A DNA stretch of 64,000 bases from Delphinus delphis (taxonomy: Eukaryota > Chordata > Mammalia > Artiodactyla > Delphinidae), in the NCBI RefSeq assembly GCF_949987515.2, contig NC_082694.2, forward strand, positions 11,587,958-11,651,957, in the 5' to 3' direction. Position numbers and translations under genes: made by a program. Below are positions 48,074 to 56,849 of this stretch, in pieces (position 1 is the stretch's first letter; each line of letters opens with the position of its first letter). A model generated the notes under the pieces. It searched no databases and was not told the DNA's origin. It was given only the letters and a program-made list of their open reading frames with translations.

Positions 48074-50182
48074 TTTGCTTATCTTACTGTGTTTGGGGTC
48101 TCCTTTTCGCAGGCTGCACGTTCATCGTTCCTATTGTTTTTGGTGTCTGCCCCCAGTGGCTAAGGTTGGTTCAGTGGGTTGTGTAGGCTTCCTGGTGGAG
48201 GGGCCTAGTGCCTGTGTTCTGGTGGATGAGGCTGGATCCTGTCTTTCTGGTAGGCAGGTACACGTCTGGTGGTGTGTTTTGGGGTGTCTGTGGCCTTAGT
48301 GTGATTTTACGCAGCCTGTCTGCTAATGGATGGGGCTGTGTTCCTGTCTTGCTAGTTGTTTGGCATAGGGTGTCCAGCACTGTAGCTTTCTGGTCGTTGA
48401 GTGGAGCTGGGTCTTGGCATTGAGATGGAGATCTCTGGAAGATTTTCGCCGTTTGAAAATACATGGAGCTGGGAGGTCTGTTGTGGACCAATGTCCTGAA
48501 CTTGGCTCTCCCACCTCAGAGGCACAGCCCTGATGCCTGGCTGAAGCACCAAGAGCCTGTCATCCACATGGCTCAGAATAAAAGGGAGAAATAAAGAACG
48601 AGAGAGAGAGAGAGAGAGAGGGAGGGAGAGGGAGAGACAGAGAGACAGAGAGACAGAGAGACAGAGAGAGACAGAGAAAGAAAGGAAGAAAAAAATAAAA
48701 GTTGTTAAAATAATTATTTAAAAAATTTAAAAAGTAAAGAAAAAGAAAGAAAGGAGGAAAGAAGAGAGCAACCAAACCAAAAAACAAATCCTCCAATGGT
48801 AAGAAGTGCTAAAAACTATAGTATAAAAAAGAAGTAAGAAAAACAGACTGATAGAACCGTTGGACAAATGGTAAAAGCAAAACTATACAGACAAAATCTC
48901 ACACAGAAGCATACACATACACACTCACAAAAAGAGAAAAAGGGAAAAATATATATATATCATTGCTCCCAAAGTCCACCTCCTCAATTTGGGATGATTC
49001 GTTGTCTATTCAGGTATTCCACAGATGCCGGGTACATCAAGTTGATTGTGGAGCTTTAATCCGCTGCTTCTGAGGCTGCTGGGGGAGATTTCCCTTTCTC
49101 TTCTTTGTTCTCACAGCTCCCAGGGGCTCAGCTTTGGATTTGGCCCCGCCTCTGCGTGTAGGTCGCTGGAGGGTGTCTGTTCTTCGCTCAGACAGGACGG
49201 GGTTAAAGGAGCCGCTGATTCGGGGGCTCTGGCTCACTCAGGCCGGGGGGAGGGAGGGGCACGGAGTGCGGGGCGAGCCTGCGGCGGCAGAGGCCGCTGT
49301 GACGTTGCACCAGCCTGAGGCGCGCCGTGCGTTCTCCCCGGGTAGTTGTCCCTGGATCCCGGGACCCTGGCAGTGGCGGGCTGCACAGGCTCCCCAGAAG
49401 GGGGTGTGGATAGTGACCTGTGGTGGCACACAGGCTTCTTGGTGGCGGCAGCAGCAGCCTTAGCGTCTCATGCCCGGCTCTGGGGTCCACGCTGTTAGCC
49501 GCGGCTCGCGGCCGTCTCTGGAGCTCCTTTAAGCAGCTCTCTTAATCCCCTCTCCTCGCGCACCAGGAAACAAAGAGGGAAGAAAAAGTCTCTTGCCTCT
49601 TCGGCAGCTCCAGACTTTTCCCTGACTCCCTCCCGGCTAGCCGTGGTGCACTAACCCCCTGCAGGGTGTGTTCACGCCGCCAACCCCAGTCCTCTCCCAG
49701 TGCTCCGACCAAAGCCCGAGCCTCAGCTCCCAGCCAACCGCCCGCCCCGGCGGGTGAGCAGACAAGCTTCTCGGGCTGGTGAGTGCCGGTCGGCACTGAT
49801 CCTCTGTGCGGGAATCTCTCCACTTTGCCCTCTGCACCCCTGTGGCTGTGCTCTCCTCCGCGGCTCCGAAGCTTTCCCCCTCCACCTCCCACAGTCTCCG
49901 CCCGCGAAGGGGCTTCCTAGTGTGTGGAAACCTTTCCTCCTTCACAGCTCCCTCCCACTGGTGCAGGTCCCGACCCTATTCTTTGTCTCTGTTTTTTCTT
50001 TTTTCTTTTGCCCTACCCAGGTACGTGGGGGAGTTTCTTGCCTTTTGGGAGGTCTGAGGTCTTCTGCCAGCATTCTGTAGGTGTTCTGTACGAGTTGTTC
50101 CACGTGTAGATGTATTTATGATGTAGTTGTGGGGAGGAAGGTGATCTCCGCGTCTTACTCCTCTGCCATCTTGAAGCTCCCC
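48074..50182 (-). promoter_or_regulatory. L1 5'UTR, internal promoter region
   Basis: A long 5'UTR typical of cetartiodactyl L1. It contains a CpG-rich block at about 49100-49970 and a purine/pyrimidine simple-repeat segment (48595-48780 on the plus strand, (GA)n/(GACA)n), followed by A-rich sequence to 48960. At the very start the motif CAAGATGGC (minus, 50173-50165) matches the YY1 site at the 5' end of mammalian L1s. Promoter activity is inferred from family behaviour. Confidence 0.75.
48595..48780. repeat. GA-rich simple repeat in L1 5'UTR
   Basis: (GA)n grading into GGGAGGGAGAGGGAGA, then (GACAGA)n and AAAGAAAGGA. It lies inside the L1 5'UTR, so it is part of the element rather than host sequence. 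Confidence 0.9.
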
Positions 50183-51108
50183 AGATTACACATTCTTTTG
50201 AAGTGCACATAGAACATTTATCAAGACAGACCGTGTGGATTTATAATGATTGAAATCATACAAAATATGTTCTCTGATTAGAATGAAATTAAATTAAGAA
50301 TTAATAACAGAAAAATATCTGGAATAATCTTTACATATTAGGAAACTAAAGAACACACATAATTCATAGGTCAAAGAAGAATTCACAGGGAAATTAGAAA
50401 ATATTTAGAATAAAATGAAAATGAAACACAACATATCAAAATTTGTGGTAAGCAACTAATGCAGTGCTCAGAGAAAAACGTATACCTTTAAATGCTTACA
50501 TTAGAAAAGAAGAAAAGGCTAAAGCCAGTGGTGTAAATTTCTAGTTTAAGAAGCTAGAAAAAGAGGGACAAGTTAAGCACAAAGAAAGTAGAGAGAATAA
50601 TAAAAATGAGAGCAGAAATCAATGAAATAAGAAATGGTCAAAGAATGGAAAAAAAATAATTAAGCCCAAAACTGTTTTTTTCTTTCAATAAATAAAATGG
50701 AAAGATCTTTAGCTAGAATGATCCAGAAAAAGACACAAATTATCAGTATCTAGAATAAAAGAGAAGGCATCACTATAGATCCTACAGACACTGAAAGGAT
50801 AAATAAAATTAAATATCATTGTTATTATTGTTGTTGATGTAATGTCAATGTAATGCCAATATATTTGACAACATATGAAATTGACAAATTTCTTGAAAGA
50901 TACATAGTACCAAAAGTGGCACAGAAAGAAACAGAAAACCTGAATAGCTTTGTCTGGCATTACTGGTGAAACAACCAAATATGTAAGAAAAGAAAACATA
51001 CTGATGTTACACAAACTCTTTCAGAAAAGAAAAGGGAAAACGAATTTTAGGAGCACCCCGAAACCAAAACCCAGACAAAGACATTATGAGAGCAATATCC
51101 CGTATGAG

Positions 51109-51162
51109 CACATGTGCTGGGGGCACTACTGCATCCATCACGGGTCTCTGATTGTCTCGCAG
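51109..51162 (+). promoter_or_regulatory. ACOXL: 3' splice site of ACOXL exon
   Basis: Only 54 bases of non-L1 sequence separate the old L1M from the exon. They hold a modest pyrimidine tract and acceptor TCTGATTGTCTCGCAG. The branch point must lie here or within the L1M-derived sequence. CTGAT at about 51149 is a candidate but unusually close. Confidence 0.6.
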
Positions 51163-51316
51163 GTATGCCGGCATCCTTCTGGACGAGGACGTCTTCCGAG
51201 GTTAGGAGCTTGTCGGCAGTCGCCCGCTGCAGGTGCTGGTGGCAGGACTGAAGGCCTACAGTACCTGGGAGAACATCGGCTACGTGCAGGACGGCCGAGA
51301 GTGCACCGGAGGCCTG
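51163..51316 (+). pseudogene. ACOXL: ACOXL internal exon with in-frame TAG
   Basis: This is the next ACOXL exon. Acceptor GTCTCGCAG precedes G at 51163, completing the Arg codon from 29776. The donor is CTG|GTGAGC after 51316. The frame gives YAGILLDEDVFRG, then TAG at 51203-51205 (14th full codon), then [21 protein letters not shown] and [26 protein letters not shown] and ECTGG match the acyl-CoA oxidase segment leading to the conserved GG.GY motif. The stop falls where the family has a lysine codon (AAG to TAG is one change). It would remove the part containing the catalytic glutamate (TFEGEN-type motif) in later exons, which are not found here. The exon is 154 bp, so skipping it would shift the frame. 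Apart from the stop, the frame, phase and splice signals are intact. Confidence 0.85.
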
Positions 51317-51389
51317 GTGAGCCCCTGTGGGCCCCCAGTCCTGCAGGGTCTGCATGGTTACACGTGTGGGGGCTGACCGTGTGGCCAGT

Positions 51390-51550
51390 GGGATTTGGAA
51401 CCAGGTGGAATTCCCTCCTGCCCTTGTGACCCTGGATGCATTACTTAATTTTGTCACCTGTGCATGTCCACCTTCTTGGATGCTGTGAGGACTGATGCAG
51501 ACCGTGCTTGTAAAATGCTTGGCCCGTGGAGGCCCGCGGTAAAGGTCATG
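51390..51550 (+). repeat. MIR SINE remnant
   Basis: CTTGTGACCCTGGATGCATTACTTAATTTTGTCACCTGTGC, then GGATGCTGTGAGGACTGATGCAGACCGTGCTTGTAAAATGCTTGGCCC. Sense MIR, 75 bp downstream of the exon donor. Confidence 0.75.
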
Positions 51551-53279
51551 AAACTTGGTGGTGGTGGTTGTTGAGAGTATAGGAAAGGGCCAGTGGGGGT
51601 CAGATGATCAAAGCTCTGCTCCAGTGTTTAAATCCCTTGGGGAGAAGGCAGGAGTGACCCCAGGGGTTTCTACCCTGGGAAGGAGGCAAATGGGGATATG
51701 CCAACCATTTAGAGAGTGTACAGAGTGTCCCCCGCCCAACCCTCAGACCATTTTGAGCAGTGAGGGGTGTGAGGTATGAGAAACCCCAATATGAATCTTT
51801 GCAGAGTCGAGGGGAGTCTGAGGACAGCTGGCATCTGTGCTCTATTCCTCTACAATCCTGAGAGTGGAGGCGCCTGCGTGATGCAGGGTGCCAGAGTCTC
51901 TGCATCCCTGTGGGAGCCCAGCACTGGTGAGAAAGGGGACCCAAGTGGGGTCTCTGAGGACAGGATGTGGGGGATGTGTGGTTGTGGACCTGTGACTACG
52001 TGGCATTGCACGGCTGCAGACATCAGCTCTGATGGCATCTGAGGTTCAGCCCCAGATGACAGTGCTGTGTGGGTGACCCCCAGGGACCACACCGCCTCAT
52101 CGTCCTGTGGGCCAGAAGCAGGCCCTGCAGGAAGAGCAGGGAGGAGGGAGCCCCTCTTGGGCCTTGGGCCTGAATTCCATCTTGAACTTGACTGAGTATT
52201 TGCCTAACAACAGCAGCTCTGAGCCTGAAGGGGAGGCTGAAGAATTTTAGCCTCAGTGAGAAGGGGTCAAGAGCAAGTCCAGGGTGGTTGTAGAGAATAA
52301 AAGGGGAGGATGCGTTTCTGGAGAGCCCGGCCTCAGAGCATCAGAGTCGGGGTCCATGGAGGGGCGAGGAGGGGCTGGGCCTTCACCACCGGCAGAGCCC
52401 AAGGTTTCTCCCACATGAACGGTGAGGATGGGACTGGGAGCCTCCTGTGTCCTTTCATCTGAGAGTCACCGTGCTCACTTCTCTCACGGTGGCTGAGTAA
52501 GGATGTGCGCGTGGTGAAGGGGACCTTGGTTGGTCAGACGTGTGTACTGTGTCTGTGACGGTGGGGGACATGCTTGCTTTTCCAGTGGGAATGATGTCGG
52601 GTCCGCCTGGAAAAGAAGGAAAATAGGGAATAAAGTGACAGCTGGCGCTGGGGCGCAGCTGGACCAGGAGTACAGGTCCTCTGAGGCAGCTGGGGGCGAT
52701 GGCTTATAATGACCTTAAGTGACCTGACACGTGTGAGGCCCCTGCCAAGGGGCTGGTTTCCATCCATTCAGTGGCCCTGCCCGCTCATGCCCTCCTTCGT
52801 TGCCACGCACCGACCGGCAATACAGAAATGACCCCTTCACCCACCATACTATGGAAAAGAACCTGACCGTGGAGGGCTGCTCTTCCAGGCTGGATGCCAG
52901 GCCTGTAATCCCACCGGGCACTGCTGCCTCATGAGGCTTTGCTTCCCAGTAGCTCCTCAGCAGTGGATGCAGAGGGCCCTGATTTCCATTTCTGTTCCTT
53001 CCCTTCTCCTCTCCACCCCCATATGCACCCAACACCTAGCCCAAGGCTATTTGTAGAGACATAAATATTTGTTGAAAGGAAAGCATGAGCATCTTCTAAT
53101 TGTTCTAAGTTATATTTACAAACACCGCATCTTGTGCAGGCAGGAGGTCTCCAGGAGTGAAGTATGAATGTCTGGGAGCTCCCGAGATGGTACTGAAAAC
53201 CACCTCTTTCACGGCCCGTAGGTCTAAGTAGGTCTTGCTTCAAAAAAATGTATTTCAACACACATTTACTGGGTTTGAA
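51551..53279. other. ACOXL intron, no recognised element
   Basis: 1.7 kb of unique, GC-balanced intron. No further exon with the expected GYM... reading is found. Candidate frames have no splice support. Confidence 0.45.
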
Positions 53280-53430
53280 GCCAGCAACCCTGGGTGTGAC
53301 CACAGGAAAGTTTTTCCCTTCACTGTGCCTCATTTTCCCCATATATAAAATGAGGATAACCTCTCCTTTGTAGTGGTTGTGAGGATTAAGGTATGCAAGA
53401 TGATGAGCATAAAATGCTTCACATGTGAAC
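53280..53430 (+). repeat. MIR SINE
   Basis: GTGTGACCACAGGAAAGTTTTTCCC, CTGTGCCTCATTTTCCCCATATATAAAATGAGGATAACC, GGTTGTGAGGATTAAGGTATGCAAGATGATGAGCATAAAATGC. Sense orientation. Confidence 0.88.
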
Positions 53431-53779
53431 CCAGGAAACAGCAGCTGACATCTTTATGGTGTGCTTACCCTGGGGATTTGGAGAAAAAAAAAATACCACA
53501 TGGTCTGTTTTGCTTGCCATCGTAAAGATGGATACAGAACCCAGACTGGTATGGCAGGTCCTATGCAGCAGCTGGGGCTGGGAGGACTCAGTGACATCTG
53601 GAGGGGGGCGGGGGGCAGTCGCTGAGCAGTGTCATTTTAGCAATTTAGAGGATGAACGAGAGGCTTTGAGATGGGGGTCTGAGGACCTGCTGGATAAAGG
53701 GATACCTGCACACAGGTGAAGGTGTGGGAGTGTGTGGCGCATCTAGGGACACTGGGACAGGCATGGGCTGGGTTCAGGT
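53431..53779. other. Intron, no recognised element
   Basis: Unique intron with a G run near 53605. Confidence 0.4.
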
Positions 53780-54228
53780 GAAGGTGCAAGGGAGGAATGG
53801 CAACTTTATTCAGAAAGCCAGCAGACCGAGAAGATGGTGGACTCGTGTCCCAAAGAACCATCTTACTTGAGTTAGAATTCAGGCTTCTTTTATACTAAAA
53901 TGGGAGGGAGTGTGGTTAGTTGTTGCAAACTTCTTGGTGTCAGAATCCTTTGTTCTTGCAGCTGTCCTTGTAGGTCAGGTCACGAAGTTCCTGTAAACCT
54001 TCCACAAGACAAATGTTATTCTCTGTTCTGCAACTTCTTATCTCTTATTTGAATGGGAAAGTGTTATACCTTTAAAGGTCAGAGCCTTGCGAATGGGCTA
54101 TCCTGTGTATTTTCAGGCTGTAAGCAACATTCTTAACTTGTAGCAAAAGCAATAGAATGCAAAGGTTAAAGTGAAAGAACAGATCCAATATGGAGTCAGA
54201 TTTGTTCTTCCCTATTGCAAAAGGGCAG
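53780..54228 (-). mobile_element. Probable solitary class I ERV LTR
   Basis: On the minus strand the segment ends ...GGTCTGCTGGCTTTCTGAATAAAGTTGCC (polyadenylation signal at plus 53804-53810). It begins near TGCAATAGGGAAGAACAAATCTGACTCCATATTGG. TAAAGGTATAAC gives a possible TATA-like word. This organisation is typical of a gammaretrovirus-like LTR. No internal viral genes are adjacent, so it would be a solo LTR. The exact ends are uncertain. Confidence 0.5.
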
Positions 54229-54395
54229 GGACCAAGTCTTTGATCACCACAACCCTACTTCTGACTATAGTGGGGAGTATCAGTAAGCAGCTGTTGACTG
54301 ACTAAACAGACTGAATGATAGACTGATAGACAGACTGATGTCCATCAGACAGATGGACTGATGGACAGATGGACTGACTAAATAAATGACTGCCC
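54229..54395. repeat. L2-like tail plus GACT/GACA-rich minisatellite
   Basis: 54225-54300 resembles an L2/MIR tail (GGGCAGGGACCAAGTCTTTGATCACC). 54292-54390 is a degenerate run of GACTGA, GACAGA and GGACTGAT words. Confidence 0.6.
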
Positions 54396-54661
54396 TGTGC
54401 CTCCATTTTTCTTTCTTACCCTTAGAAGTTAAGATTAATCCACAAAACTTGGCCCCTTTGGTCTTTCCTTGCTTTATTATTACTTTTTACCTTGAATATT
54501 TTATTTAAACATCTGACTCTATTGTTAAGTATTTGGAGACAAAGAACACGGGCATTGCCTTGAGGCTACTCATATTCAGTAGCAGGCTCTAAAGCCTGTA
54601 CAGACCCATTCTGATGGCTCATTTGTTGAGTAGTTTAGGAAACAGGGACTTGAGAAGAGGG

Positions 54662-54902
54662 CTGGGATGGAAAATCATTGTTTTCGTTTTTGCGGTACGC
54701 GGGCCTCTCACTGTTGTGGCCTCTCCTGTTGCGGAGCACAGGCTCCGGACGCGCAGGCTCAGTGGCCATGGCTTACGGGCCCAGCTGCTCCACGGCATGT
54801 GGGATCTTCCCGGACCGGGGCACGAACCCGTGCCCCCTGCATCGGCAGGCGGACTCTCAACCACTGCGCCACCAGGGAAGCCCTGGGATGGAAAATCATT
54901 GT
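54662..54902 (-). mobile_element. Short CHR-type SINE with perfect 20-bp TSD
   Basis: The body at 54682-54882 reads GCGGTACGCGGGCCTCTCACTG to CACTGCGCCACCAGGGAAGCC. Perfect 20-bp repeats CTGGGATGGAAAATCATTGT lie at 54662-54681 and 54883-54902. The A tail is very short (TTTCGTTTTT on the plus strand). The perfect long duplication makes this the youngest-looking SINE in the window. Confidence 0.96.
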
Positions 54903-55079
54903 ACCATTTATCAAGATATGACTAATCTGGCACCTAATTGTTGCCTCTACTTTAAACATACACCCTGTTTAAATCCCGTTTCCCTGGACTGCTAACTTTC
55001 ATGTTTGTTACTATTGCCTGAAGTGAGCAATGTCTGTGGAAGGCAGCTTCTTTGCCGAGGAAAGCATATTTGAAATCAC
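54903..55079. other. Intron, no recognised element
   Basis: Short unique stretch. Confidence 0.4.
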
Positions 55080-55545
55080 ATTTCTTGTATTATTTTCACC
55101 AATTACAGAAGTGGTGCATATCCATCGTAGAAATTTTTGAAACTACAAAGACACAAAGAAGAAAGTAAATAAATCCCACAATTATACTTTCCCAGGGATG
55201 ATTGCTATCATTTGCACTGTATTCGTTCTATGCACTGTGTACGTATGTGTTTAAAATTTTATAACCTCTCCTTTTCATCTATGAGTTGATATGGATACCC
55301 CTTCCGATCATTTCTTTGCAGTGAAGTTTTGACGGCTGGTACCATTTATCATGGAGATGCACCATACTTTATTCAGCTAATTCTTTAGTGTATGTCAAAT
55401 TTTTCTTTATTACAAATGACACTATAGACAACATTTTAGTAGCAAACTTTTTTCCCACATACCTATGATTGTTTCCTTGAGATCAATTATTTAAATGATA
55501 TTTGTATTGTCACCAAAGGTTATACTAGTTCCCACTTCTGCCAGG
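55080..55545 (-). repeat. Old L1ME-type 3' fragment
   Basis: CCACAATTATACTTTCCCAGGGATGATTGCTATC, TTACAAATGACACTATAGACAACATTTTAG, GATTGTTTCCTTGAGATCAATTATTTAAATG. These are landmarks of the reverse 3' end of ancient L1s. Confidence 0.55.
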
Positions 55546-55584
55546 AGTTGAACACAGAATCTTAATAGTTGCAGGACTACTGGC

Positions 55585-55835
55585 TTTCAAACTCTTTTGA
55601 CCGTGACCCATAGAAAAGGGTACACTTTCAGTACCACCCCATATTTACAAACCCATATACACAAAATTGAAAAGATAAATTTTATGAAACAGTACTCATC
55701 TCACTATTGTGATCTAGTGCTCTAGTATTTTCTTTTAATTTTATGTCATTTTAAGAAAAGCTAGTCATGATGCATTAAGCTGATTTCATCACCTGCTAGT
55801 GGGTCATAGACTGTAATTTTCACAACGCAGCCTGG
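55585..55835. mobile_element. hAT-type DNA transposon remnant
   Basis: Left end TTTCAAACTCTTTTGACCGTGACCCATAG, middle CATATACACAAAATTGAAAAG..ATGAAACAGTACTCATC, right end CTAGTGGGTCATAGACTGTAATTTTC. The two ends are imperfect inverted repeats, typical of a nonautonomous hAT family with GTGACCCA ends. Confidence 0.65.
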
Positions 55836-56849
55836 ACTCACAGATCAAAAAAGGACCTTGCTATATAGAGTTGAGAGCTGCACCTCAGCAGAGTGTGTCC
55901 ACAGTGATAAAAAGAAGCTGGGCTTTCAGGGGAAAATATTTTCTAGCTCAGTCTGTGGGGTGGCTTCTGCTAAGACCCAAATCTGATAATTCCGTTTTCA
56001 CCGGAACGCTACTAATTTGGCCCTTTAGGATTTAAGATTATGTATCTGTAAGTGGGAAAGAGATAAAGGCCTTTAAATATCTCCTAAGCATAGACACTAA
56101 TAGAAAATGATCAGTTCTTGCTGGCTGCTGCCTCATCTTGGATCTGAGGGGAAAACTCATTGAACAGCAGCCTCCAGCGTTTGGACCGGGCGAGAGTTCA
56201 CGATCCCAGCATTGCTGCTCTTAATCTGTTCCATGGAAACTTTTGGATTCTGAGAGTTTTTCTCTTCATAAATCAGTGTTTCCATAGCACTTGGTGGTCG
56301 ATTTGAATAACATCATCACTCTGTGTCAGGAAGTCATGAGAAAGTCTTAGGTTGGCTGTTTCTACAAGAGCCTTGGCAATCGCTGCCTCCCCTGAATGTT
56401 GCAGAAGTAGCCCTTAGCAGTGAAGTGGATGTATACACAGAGTACAAACAGAAGGGAACTTTGGAATTGAACTATATTTCCGTCTTTTAACTCCTTTGTT
56501 TCCCAGCTTAAATTTTTTCTAACTCTCTCTACCTTTTCAGCGAAGTCGGTCACGTTTTGTGCATAAAGCCTGGGATCAATGAGATTTCATGCAAAACAAG
56601 AAAATTTTTTCCAAAATCAGATTCTCAGATGAACACTGGTTGGAACTTTCATAATTCATGTTCATGCAGTCACTCCGTTGCCTTAATGACTGTTGGTTAA
56701 GAGTCATTGTTAAGTGTTTCTAAGTTCTTTCTATGTGTGGAGCAGTGTACTAGGGACATATTCCCTGTCTTGAGGGCCAGGACATGTGAGGGGTGCACAC
56801 TGTACACTGCATGCAGCTGGGAGGCCCCAAGGTTTCAGTCAAATGAGCA
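55836..56849. other. Intron, no recognised element
   Basis: Unique intron with no exon seen. Confidence 0.4.

Larger units (their letters stand above)
42946..50199 (-). mobile_element. Structurally full-length L1 with 17-bp TSD
   Basis: The 7.2 kb L1 body (42963-50182, reverse) has every part: a 5' terminus reading GGGGAGCTTCAAGATGGC on the minus strand, a ~2.1 kb GC-rich 5'UTR (48074-50182), ORF1, ORF2, a 3'UTR with CCAATAAAGATG and a short A tail. It is flanked by AGAAGACACATTCTTTT (42946-42962) and AGATTACACATTCTTTT (50183-50199). Both ORFs are broken, so it is no longer autonomous. It lies antisense to ACOXL, and its 5' end is about 980 bp upstream of the exon at 51163. Confidence 0.95.
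42066..51108 (+). repeat. Old L1M (inter-ORF/ORF2), split by a young L1
   Basis: The left part 42066-42945 carries the L1M inter-ORF region and endonuclease start (ATGCTATCTACAAGAAACCCACTTAAAATTAAAGACAG; GAGTTGGAGTGGCTATACTAATATTAGA). The right part 50200-51108 continues the same ORF2 (GAAGTGCACATAGAACATTTATC..., GGGAACTTTTAG-like). It reaches CCAGACAAAGACATTATGAGAGCAATATCCCGTATGAGCACATG only about 55 bp before the ACOXL exon acceptor. It was cut by the reverse L1 at 42963-50182. Confidence 0.8.
29777..51162 (+). other. ACOXL: ACOXL intron between the two visible exons
   Basis: A phase-2 intron of 21,386 bp, GT (29777) to AG (51162). Well over half is transposable elements: two old L1 blocks, one full-length L1, three SINEs, MIRs and L2. 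No additional exon is recognisable within it, and none is required because the flanking exons join in frame and in the expected residue order of the acyl-CoA oxidase family. Confidence 0.8.

Noticed and set aside
47346..48299. Plus-strand frames rich in hydrophobic residues, like membrane proteins
   Set aside because: They are the antisense of L1 ORF1. T-rich complement gives false hydrophobic segments.
49046..50109. Several overlapping 60-126 codon frames in GC-rich DNA resembling a CpG-island gene start
   Set aside because: The whole stretch is the L1 5'UTR. Its open frames in all phases result from high GC content.
50950..51429. 159-codon plus-strand frame covering the second exon
   Set aside because: It is the wrong frame for the exon and starts inside L1M-derived sequence. 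The true reading is two bases offset and carries the family motifs.
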